A stretch of 47,771 nucleotides of DNA from Bacillus sp. AZ43 (GTDB taxonomy: Bacteria; Actinomycetota; Actinomycetes; Mycobacteriales; Geodermatophilaceae): NCBI GenBank assembly GCA_004570425.1, contig SPQJ01000034.1, positions 1-47,771 of the forward strand, in the 5' to 3' direction. Position numbers and translations under genes: made by a program. The notes below the pieces were generated by a model. It ran no database searches. It was not told the DNA's origin and saw only the letters and a list, made by a program, of their open reading frames with translations. This document shows positions 41,912 to 47,771 of the stretch, in pieces (the stretch's first letter is position 1; every line of letters starts with the position of its first letter).

Positions 41912-43117
41912 TCAGTGCTCCCGCTCGAAGGCGAACGCCGCGTCGACCACGCCGTCGGCCAGGTAGCGGGCGGCGGCGACCGCACGCGCGCGGACCTCGA
42001 CGAGGTCGGTCCCCAGGGCGGTGACGTGCCCCAGCTTGCGGCCGGGCCGCTGCCCCTTGCCGTACCAGTGCAGCTTCACGTCCGGCCAGTGCGCCATGAA
42101 GTGGTGGATCCGCTCGTCCAGCGACGGGCCGGCCCAGTCCTCGGCAGACGCCGCACCGCCGAGGACGTTGGCCATGACGACGACCGGAGCGGTCATCTCC
42201 GTCGAGCCCAGCGGGTAGTCGAGGACGGCGCGCAGGTGCTGCTCGAACTGGCTGGTACGGGCCCCCTCGATGGTCCAGTGGCCCGAGTTGTGCGGCCGCA
42301 TGGCCAGCTCGTTGACCTGGATCCCCTCGGCGGTCTGGAACAGCTCCACCGCCAGCATGCCGACGACGCCGAGCCGGTCGGCGATGCGGACCGCCAGTTC
42401 CTGGGCCGCGGTGGCCAGGCCCTCGGGCAGGCCGGGCGCCGGGGCGTAGACCTCGGCGCACACGCCGTCGCGCTGGACGGTCTCGACCACCGGCCAGACC
42501 GCGACCTGCCCGAACGGCGACCGGGCCACCTGGGCCGAGAGCTCGCGGACCAGGGGGACCCGCTCCTCGGCCAGCAGCGGCCCGTGCCGCTCGAGGAGCT
42601 CGGCGACCGGGTCGGGCCCGTGGACGACGAAGACGCCCTTGCCGTCGTAGCCGCCGCGCGGCGTCTTGAGGACCACCGGCCAGCCGACCTCGTCGGCGAA
42701 GGCGGTGACGTCGTGGATCGTGCGCGCCTCCGTCCACGCCGGCTGCGGCTCGCCGGCAGCGGCGAGGGCCCGGCGCAGCACCAGCTTGTCCTGGGCGTGC
42801 ACCAGCGCGTCCGGGCCCGGGGCCACCCGGTGCCCGGCGGCCTCCAGGGCCCGCAGGTGCTCGGTGGGCACGTGCTCGTGGTCGAAGGTCACGACCGTCA
42901 CCCCGTCGGCCACACGCCGCAGATCGGCGAGTTCGCAATGGTCGCCCAGGACCACGTCGGCGGCCACCTGCGCGGCGGACTCCCGCGGATCGGTGGCCAG
43001 GACGCGCAGCGTCTGGCCGAGCGCGATCGCGGCCTGGGCGGTCATGCGGGACAGCTGTCCCCCGCCGATCATGGCGATGACCGGCAGCCCGCCCGTCCGC
43101 CCGAGGAAGTGCGTCAT
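41912..43117 (-). CDS. purK: PurK, N5-carboxyaminoimidazole ribonucleotide synthetase
   Basis: This 401-residue ATP-grasp enzyme carboxylates AIR with bicarbonate and ATP. IAMIGGGQLSRMTAQAAI opens the N-terminal domain. VVLKTPRGGYDGKGVFVV is the ATP-binding glycine loop. VGMLAVELFQTAEGIQVNELAMRPHNSGHWT is the metal and substrate site. The length is typical. ATG 43117 has TAGCCT 9 bases upstream, giving an almost leaderless message. It precedes purE and lies 12 bases after the DUF2142 stop on the same strand, so read-through from that gene is possible. Confidence 0.96.
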   Translation of the reverse strand: MTHFLGRTGGLPVIAMIGGGQLSRMTAQAAIALGQTLRVLATDPRESAAQVAADVVLGDHCELADLRRVADGVTVVTFDHEHVPTEHLRALEAAGHRVAPGPDALVHAQDKLVLRRALAAAGEPQPAWTEARTIHDVTAFADEVGWPVVLKTPRGGYDGKGVFVVHGPDPVAELLERHGPLLAEERVPLVRELSAQVARSPFGQVAVWPVVETVQRDGVCAEVYAPAPGLPEGLATAAQELAVRIADRLGVVGMLAVELFQTAEGIQVNELAMRPHNSGHWTIEGARTSQFEQHLRAVLDYPLGSTEMTAPVVVMANVLGGAASAEDWAGPSLDERIHHFMAHWPDVKLHWYGKGQRPGRKLGHVTALGTDLVEVRARAVAAARYLADGVVDAAFAFEREH

Positions 43118-43126
43118 GGTGGGAGC

Positions 43127-43132
43127 AGGCTA
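43127..43132 (-). promoter_or_regulatory. -10 box of purK
   Basis: TAGCCT on the minus strand ends 9 bases before the purK ATG and overlaps the stop of the upstream DUF2142 gene. It would separate purine synthesis from the glycan gene above it. Confidence 0.5.
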
Positions 43133-44731
43133 GCCGCGCGCGTCCTGCGGCTCCCCGGGGCCGGTCATCGATCGGGCTCCTGTCCCCAGCACGAGGACCA
43201 GGCCGAGGAGCAGCGCGCACGCGGCGGGAACCACCACGTGGAGGACGACACCGCCCGGCGGCTGCCACTCCGCCGCGCGGCCGAACGGCGCGCTGCCGAA
43301 GCCGTAGGCGTAACGCCACAGCGACCAGTAGAGGCAACCGAGGTGCACGAGGAGCGACACCGCGACCAGCACCGGCGCGAGCCGCGCAACGACGGGGCGG
43401 ACGGGCTCGCGGGCCAGCAGGGCGGTCATCGCCACGAGCGGCAGCCCGATCGCGAAGGGCAGCGAGTAGCGCCCCTGCCAGATCAGGCCGAGGTCGGCCG
43501 CGTCGGGGATCTGCGCCAGGGCCGGGACGAACACCGCCAGCACCGCCACCGCCAGCACCAGCCACCGGCCCGTGCCGCGGCCGAGCAGCAGCCCGGCCAG
43601 CACGAGCAGGCCGAGCGTGCCGCCCAGGACCCGGAGCAGCACGGGGTGCGCGGTGAGGTTGAGGGTGCCGAACACGCCGAGCTGCTCGGCCAGGTAGCGG
43701 GGCGTTCGCGCGAAGGCGTCGGCCACCACTCGGCCCGGGGACTCATAGGCGGGGACGGGGATGCCCCCGAGCGTCGCGAGCGGGTCGACCAGGAACAGCC
43801 ACGCTGCCGCGACCAGCCCGCCCAGGACGGCCAGGGCGACCGGCATCCGCCACGCCCCGCCGGCGAGCAGCGACCGCCAGAGGTCGCGGGTGGCGACGAT
43901 CAGCAGGCATCCCCCGATCAGCGCCGCCATGAGCGCCGAGCCGGGCCGGGAGTTGACCAGGACGACGGCGGCCCCGGCACCGAGCAGCAGCCGCTGGCGG
44001 GTCTGCGGGCCACCGCGGGTGACGGCGAGCGGGAGCAGGAGGCACCAGGTCGCGAAGCCCGCCGCTATCTCGAGGCCGCTGGAGTTCACCGTGCCCGAGA
44101 AAAAGAGGACCGTCGGCGTGATCGCCAGCACGCCGGCCGCCAGCAGCGGCCGGCTCCATGGGGTGGCGCGCAGCGCGGTCAGCCCGAGGGCGAGCAGCCC
44201 GGCGCACAGGAAGGCGCTGACCACGCGCATGCCCAGCACGGCGGCCGTCCCGTCGACCATCAAGCTCGGCAGGCCGACGATCGCGTAGTAGAGCGGCGGG
44301 TACCGGCCCATCCAAGTGGTCATCGGCTCCGTGGCCGTGTCGTCGGCCACAAAGGGCTGCGTGCACTCGGGCGTGGCCGAGAGGTCGGTCATGAAGCACG
44401 AGGTCCAGTCGAAGGAGTCGGCGTAGTAGGCCGGCACCTCCACCTCGGTGATCACCTCGAAGTAGGTCCCCGGCTGCCGCACGGTCCCGCCGGTGAGCTC
44501 CCCCCGGACGACGGCGGCGCTCTTGACCACGTGGGCCGGCTCGTCAGGGCTGGCGAACAGCGGCGTGGACAGCGACCAGGCGGAGGCCAGGAGGCCGATC
44601 AGGAGCCACACGGCGAGGAGGAACCTGCCTCCGCGGCGGGCGAGGACACCTCCGGGAGCGGCCGAGGCCGTCCGCTCGTGGGCGTTCACCCCATCCGGTC
44701 GATCGGTTTCGCCGCGCAGCTGGGGGGACAC
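43130..44731 (-). CDS. DUF2142-type polytopic membrane protein, GT-C-like
   Basis: A 533-residue membrane protein, the third DUF2142-like member here. After the first helix comes ASPDEPAHVVKSA, and after a roughly 60-residue outer loop with two cysteines comes GRYPPLYYAIVGLPSL. IWQGRYSLPFAIGLPLV lies in the C-terminal half. About 11-12 hydrophobic helices are seen. GTG 44731 has TACGGT 6 bases upstream, so it is leaderless. It is divergent from the GT2-GtrA pair and shares its promoter element with it. This suggests a three-part system: GT2 charges the lipid, GtrA flips it, and the DUF2142 protein transfers the sugar outside (inference). Confidence 0.82.
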   Translation of the reverse strand: MSPQLRGETDRPDGVNAHERTASAAPGGVLARRGGRFLLAVWLLIGLLASAWSLSTPLFASPDEPAHVVKSAAVVRGELTGGTVRQPGTYFEVITEVEVPAYYADSFDWTSCFMTDLSATPECTQPFVADDTATEPMTTWMGRYPPLYYAIVGLPSLMVDGTAAVLGMRVVSAFLCAGLLALGLTALRATPWSRPLLAAGVLAITPTVLFFSGTVNSSGLEIAAGFATWCLLLPLAVTRGGPQTRQRLLLGAGAAVVLVNSRPGSALMAALIGGCLLIVATRDLWRSLLAGGAWRMPVALAVLGGLVAAAWLFLVDPLATLGGIPVPAYESPGRVVADAFARTPRYLAEQLGVFGTLNLTAHPVLLRVLGGTLGLLVLAGLLLGRGTGRWLVLAVAVLAVFVPALAQIPDAADLGLIWQGRYSLPFAIGLPLVAMTALLAREPVRPVVARLAPVLVAVSLLVHLGCLYWSLWRYAYGFGSAPFGRAAEWQPPGGVVLHVVVPAACALLLGLVLVLGTGARSMTGPGEPQDARG

Positions 44732-44737
44732 AGAGTC

Positions 44738-44747
44738 ACCGTAGGGT
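44738..44747. promoter_or_regulatory. Bidirectional -10 element ACCGTAGGGT
   Basis: Minus strand TACGGT (44738-44743) lies 6 bases before the DUF2142 GTG. Plus strand TAGGGT (44742-44747) faces the GT2 gene and would give a leader of about 60 bases. The two boxes share the central TA. Confidence 0.55.
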
Positions 44748-44814
44748 GGGGCCCTCCGGCGTGCTCGACCACGGCAGCGCCCGCCCTCCCAAGCCCCGAC
44801 CCCAGGAGATCATT

Positions 44815-45861
44815 GTGCTCGGATACGCCGGAGTGGCCGTGCTCGTGCCCTGCCACGACGAGGCGTCGTCGATCGCAGCGGTGGTTCAGGACTTCGGGGA
44901 GCAGCTCCCCGGGGCGCGGATCGTCGTCTGCGACAACGCCTCCAACGACGGGACCGCCGAGATCGCGCGCGCCGCCGGCGCCGAGGTCATCACCGAGCGC
45001 CTCCGCGGCAAGGGCTACGCGGTCCGCCGGCTGTTCGCCGACATCGACGCCGACTACTACCTGATGGTGGACGGCGACGGCACCTACGACGCCGCCAGCG
45101 CCCCGGAGATGATCCGGCTGATGCGCGAGGAAGGGGTCGACACCGTGCTGGGGGTCCGGCGGCCGACCTCGGCCGCGGGCCGCGCCGAGTACCGCGCCGG
45201 CCACCAGTGGGGGAACCGGTGGTTCTCCCGTACGTTCGCGTTCCTGTTCGAGACCGGCTACTCCGACGTGCTGACCGGTTACCGCGCCTTCAGCCGGCGA
45301 TTCGTGAAGTCCTGCCCGATCCTGCCGCGCGGGTTCGAGGTGGAGATCGAGCTCAATGCGCACGGCGCCTCACTGGGCATGCCGATCGCCGAGGTGGAGA
45401 CGCCGTACCGGGAGCGGGACGCGGACTCGGCGAGCAAGCTGAACACCTACCGCGATGGCGCCCGCATCCTCCGCCGGCTGTTCCGGCTCTTCCGCGACTT
45501 CCGCCCGGCCGCGAGCTTCGGCGGCCTCGGCGCCGTGCTCGCCGTGCTGGCGGTGGGCCTCGGGATCCCGGTGGCCGTGGACTACCAGCAGACCGGCCTC
45601 GTGCCGCGCTTTCCCACGCTCTTCGTGGTGGTGGGGCTGCTTCTGGCCAGCCTGGTACTGCTGCTCGTCGGCACCATCCTCGACCGTGCGGCGCGCGACC
45701 GGCTGGAGCGTAACCGCCTGGCCTACCTGTCCCTCCCCGCCCCGCGGCAACCCGCCGCGCGGACGACGTCGTTCTACGGCAACCGGGTGGCGTCCTCCCG
45801 CGATCCGGAGGACGCGATGACCGGCACGGGCGTCCCGCGACCACCTACACTCGGCCGGTGA
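44815..45861 (+). CDS. GT2 polyprenyl-phosphate glycosyltransferase (GtrB/DPMS-like)
   Basis: A 348-residue GT2 enzyme with VLVPCHDEASSIAAVV, VCDNASNDGTAEIA, YLMVDGDGTYDA (metal-binding DGDG), RAFSRRFVKSCPILPRGFEVEIEL and YRERDADSASKLNTYRDG. Two C-terminal membrane helices follow (about 243-262 and 270-293), with a basic cytoplasmic tail. It would transfer one sugar to polyprenyl phosphate. GTG 44815 is chosen because AGGAG stands 6 bases upstream; the frame is open further upstream to GTG 44746. Its stop overlaps the GtrA start (GTGA), which also has its own -10 box inside this gene's end. Confidence 0.9.
   Translation: MLGYAGVAVLVPCHDEASSIAAVVQDFGEQLPGARIVVCDNASNDGTAEIARAAGAEVITERLRGKGYAVRRLFADIDADYYLMVDGDGTYDAASAPEMIRLMREEGVDTVLGVRRPTSAAGRAEYRAGHQWGNRWFSRTFAFLFETGYSDVLTGYRAFSRRFVKSCPILPRGFEVEIELNAHGASLGMPIAEVETPYRERDADSASKLNTYRDGARILRRLFRLFRDFRPAASFGGLGAVLAVLAVGLGIPVAVDYQQTGLVPRFPTLFVVVGLLLASLVLLLVGTILDRAARDRLERNRLAYLSLPAPRQPAARTTSFYGNRVASSRDPEDAMTGTGVPRPPTLGR
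45846..45851 (+). promoter_or_regulatory. -10 box of the GtrA gene inside the end of the GT2 gene
   Basis: TACACT ends 6 bases before the GTG at 45858. The GtrA gene may therefore be read both from the operon transcript and from its own leaderless message. Confidence 0.45.
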
Positions 45862-46355
45862 CCGCGTCGCGACTCGTCGTCGAGCGGCTCCGAACGGGGT
45901 GGCGTGTCCTTCTCAAGGAGCTCAGCGCCTTCGGGGTCGTGGGTGTCGTCTGCTTCCTCATCGACATCGGCCTGTTCCAGCTGCTGTACTCCTCGGCCGG
46001 ACTCGGGCCGGTGGTGGCCAAGCTGATCTCGACGGTCGTGTCGATGACCGTCGCCTACTTCGGGCATCGCCACTGGTCGTTCTCGCACCGCGCCCGCACC
46101 GGCGTGAAGCGGGAATACCTGCTCTTCGCCGTGGTGAACGGCGCGACGCTGCTGCTCAGCCTCGTGCTGGTCTGGTTCGTGCACCAGCCGCTCGGCCAGG
46201 ACAGCGCCCTGGTCCTGCAGGCCACCAACGTCGCCTCGATCGTGCTGAGCACCGTGGTGCGCTACCTCTGCTACCGGAAGTGGGTCTTCCCGGCGCATGC
46301 CCCGGCCGACGTCGAGCACCCCGCCTGGCAGACCGCGGCCCGGCAGACCGCCTGA
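45858..46355 (+). CDS. GtrA family membrane protein
   Basis: A 165-residue protein with four membrane helices, the GtrA fold. FGVVGVVCFLIDIGLFQLLY is the first helix with the family's conserved G-x-x-(N/D) region, AKLISTVVSMTVAYFGHRHWSF the second, and NVASIVLSTVVRYLCYRKWVF the last. GtrA proteins are thought to flip polyprenyl-phosphate-linked sugars across the membrane. Coupled to the GT2 gene by a 4-base overlap, it is its natural partner. In mycobacteria a GtrA protein also lies next to purK (Rv3277, recalled). It ends 19 bases from the convergent sbcC gene. Confidence 0.92.
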   Translation: MTASRLVVERLRTGWRVLLKELSAFGVVGVVCFLIDIGLFQLLYSSAGLGPVVAKLISTVVSMTVAYFGHRHWSFSHRARTGVKREYLLFAVVNGATLLLSLVLVWFVHQPLGQDSALVLQATNVASIVLSTVVRYLCYRKWVFPAHAPADVEHPAWQTAARQTA

Positions 46356-46374
46356 TCCGTGCGGCGGCCGGGCG

Positions 46375-47771
46375 TCAGCTCGCCAGCCGGGAGCCGTGCC
46401 GGCCGCTGATCACCTCGATCCGCGTCGGGATGCGGGTCCGCAACTCCTCGAGGTGGCTGATCACCCCGACCGTGCGCCCGCCCCGGCGCAGCTCGTCGAG
46501 CACGGTCATGACCGCGTCGAGCGCGTGCGCGTCGAGGGTGCCGAAGCCCTCGTCGACGAAGAGGGTGTCGATCTGCACGCCGCCGCTCTCGGCGGTCACG
46601 ACGTCGGCCAGGCCGAGCGCGAGGGCCAGTGACGCCATGAAGCTCTCCCCGCCGGACAGGGTCTTCGTCGCGCGCAGGCACCCGGTGTACTCGTCGAGGA
46701 CGTCGAGCCCGAGGCCGCCGCGGGCACCGTGCCGCCCCTGGGCGTCGCTGTGCCGGAAGGTGTAGCGCCCCCCGGACATGTCCTGCAGGCGCCTGCTGGC
46801 CGCCTCCGCCACCTGCTCGAGCCGGGCCGCCAGCACGAACGACTGCAGCCGCATCCTCAGGGTGTTCGCGCCCCTGCCGTTGACCAGGTCGGCCAGCTCG
46901 CCGACCTGCTGGAAGACCGCTCTCCGCTCGTCCAGGTCGACCTGCAGCGCGGTCACCTCGCCGGCCAGGGCATCGAGGCCGCTCGCGCAGCGGCGGGCGC
47001 GGTCGAGCTCGGCGACCGCCTCCTCGCGGGCCCGGGTCACCTCGGCGCACCGCGACCCCAGCGCCTCGAGGTCGGGCCGGGGGCCGAGGTCGGCGAGGTC
47101 GGGCTCGGCCAGGGCGGCGCGGACCACGGAGAGGTCGCGGTCGTGGCCGTCGATGCGGCGGTCGAGCGCGCTCAGGCGGCCGGCGTCGAGCAGGGCGGCG
47201 GCGGCCTCCAGGAGGTCACCGAAGCCGGCCGCGGCCACCCGCTGCTCGGCGGCGATCCGGGCGGTGTCGGCGGCGGCCCGAGCCCGCAGCTCCTCGGTCT
47301 CGGCGGCCACGACCGCCTCGCAGGCCTCGGCCTCGCGGGTGAGCCGGGCGATCCGCGCCGGCAGGTCGGCGTCCTCCCCGCGCGCGGCGGCCAGCTGCGC
47401 CTCCAGGTCGGCCAGCGCCGCCCGGGTGGTCGCGCGCTCGGCGGACCGCGCCTGCAGCTCCTCGCGGTCGGCGGCCAGGGCCACGGCGTCGGCGTCCCGG
47501 CCGGCCACGAGCCGCGCCAGCGCCTCCCGCGCCCCGGACAGCCCGGCAGCGGCCGCCGCCACCGCGTCGACCTCGGCGGTCTGCTCCGCGGCGAGAGCGG
47601 CGAGGTCGGCCGTGGGCAGCTCCCCGGCCCGCCCCCGCAGGGTCGCGAGCTCGCGGTCGAGGCGCTCGGCGGTGGCCGCCGCCGTCGCGCTCGCGACCTC
47701 GGCCGCGTCGACGACGCCCCGCGCCGCCTGCTCGTCGGCGGCCGTGACCTGCGGGCCGGCGTGCACAGATC
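46375..47771 (-). CDS. sbcC: SbcC, C-terminal part (runs off the window)
   Basis: About 465 residues of the C-terminal half of the SbcC nuclease subunit, an SMC-like ATPase that with SbcD opens DNA hairpins and double-strand ends. Long Ala/Glu/Arg-rich coiled coil fills the upstream 280 residues. RYTFRHSDAQGRHG, the ABC signature TLSGGESFMASLALALGLAD, Walker B DTLFVDEGFGTLD and the H-loop VISHLEEL form the C-terminal ATPase lobe. The frame is open at the right edge, so the Walker A half lies outside. A GTG at 47766 is probably an internal codon, not the start. Confidence 0.95.
   Translation of the reverse strand, partial: SVHAGPQVTAADEQAARGVVDAAEVASATAAATAERLDRELATLRGRAGELPTADLAALAAEQTAEVDAVAAAAAGLSGAREALARLVAGRDADAVALAADREELQARSAERATTRAALADLEAQLAAARGEDADLPARIARLTREAEACEAVVAAETEELRARAAADTARIAAEQRVAAAGFGDLLEAAAALLDAGRLSALDRRIDGHDRDLSVVRAALAEPDLADLGPRPDLEALGSRCAEVTRAREEAVAELDRARRCASGLDALAGEVTALQVDLDERRAVFQQVGELADLVNGRGANTLRMRLQSFVLAARLEQVAEAASRRLQDMSGGRYTFRHSDAQGRHGARGGLGLDVLDEYTGCLRATKTLSGGESFMASLALALGLADVVTAESGGVQIDTLFVDEGFGTLDAHALDAVMTVLDELRRGGRTVGVISHLEELRTRIPTRIEVISGRHGSRLAS

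Noticed and set aside
40457-45064. A 1535-codon open frame on the plus strand
   Set aside because: It is antisense to fadE25, purE, purK and a DUF2142 gene, all well recognised. Its product is low-complexity and Arg/Gly/His-rich, as expected from high GC codon bias.
1-47771. Insertion sequences, integrases, tRNA or rRNA genes
   Set aside because: No transposase or integrase motifs, no terminal inverted repeats around genes, and no tRNA cloverleaf or rRNA core sequence were seen on either strand.

Overview
The window comes from a high-GC actinobacterium. Codon third positions are almost all G or C, GTG starts are frequent, and many genes have a -10 box placed directly in front of the start codon. 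The gene set fits a Geodermatophilaceae-like member of the Actinomycetota; that family-level guess is from memory and was not computed. The ends of the window match a conserved actinobacterial block: whiB2 divergent from fbiA-fbiB on the left, and LCP, a TIGR03089 protein, fadE25, purE, purK and a GtrA protein on the right. This order resembles the Rv3260c-Rv3277 region of Mycobacterium tuberculosis (recalled, not aligned). Between these anchors sits a large cell-surface polysaccharide locus.

Layout. 1-530: window edge, with the first codons of a ProV-like ATPase abutting an unrecognised protein on the opposite strand. 612-3195: whiB2 and coenzyme F420 genes fbiA and a cofE-type fbiB. 3222-11098: nucleotide-sugar supply (rmlC, manC, rmlA, ugd), WbbL-like and GT4 glycosyltransferases, a DNA glycosylase and an SDR. 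11112-17488, minus strand: a flippase-like LPTM protein, a DUF2142 membrane protein, a lipoprotein, a serine hydrolase with C-terminal repeats, and a GT4. 17541-24342: a GT4-methyltransferase fusion, two GT2s, a second DUF2142 protein and another glycosyltransferase. 24363-29960: a 1151-residue multidomain glycosyltransferase and a Wzt/Wzm polysaccharide ABC exporter. 30113-36235: a GT4, then a SpoIID-type protein and a PGRP-type amidase in an overlapping pair. 36872-40197: LCP ligase, TIGR03089 and DUF1028 proteins. 40205-43117: acyl-CoA dehydrogenase and purine genes. 43130-46355: a third DUF2142 protein divergent from a GT2-GtrA pair. 46375-end: 3'-part of sbcC.

How it may work together (inference). 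Rml, ManC and Ugd supply dTDP-rhamnose-type, GDP-mannose and UDP-glucuronate precursors. WbbL-like, GT4 and GT2 enzymes build a lipid-linked glycan. Wzm/Wzt exports it, and the LCP protein attaches it to peptidoglycan. DUF2142, GT2 and GtrA/LPTM proteins would decorate it outside the membrane from polyprenyl-phosphate sugars. Rml genes B and D are not in the window.

Most unusual feature: three peptidoglycan-active secreted proteins (serine hydrolase, SpoIID protein, amidase) carry 3, 4 and 4 copies of the same roughly 100-residue, two-cysteine repeat. This suggests a shared wall or glycan anchor specific to this surface. Two neighbouring genes (12256-14570) are each broken by a single-base frame change. 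Three divergent gene pairs share a symmetric ten-base -10 element that can drive transcription both ways.
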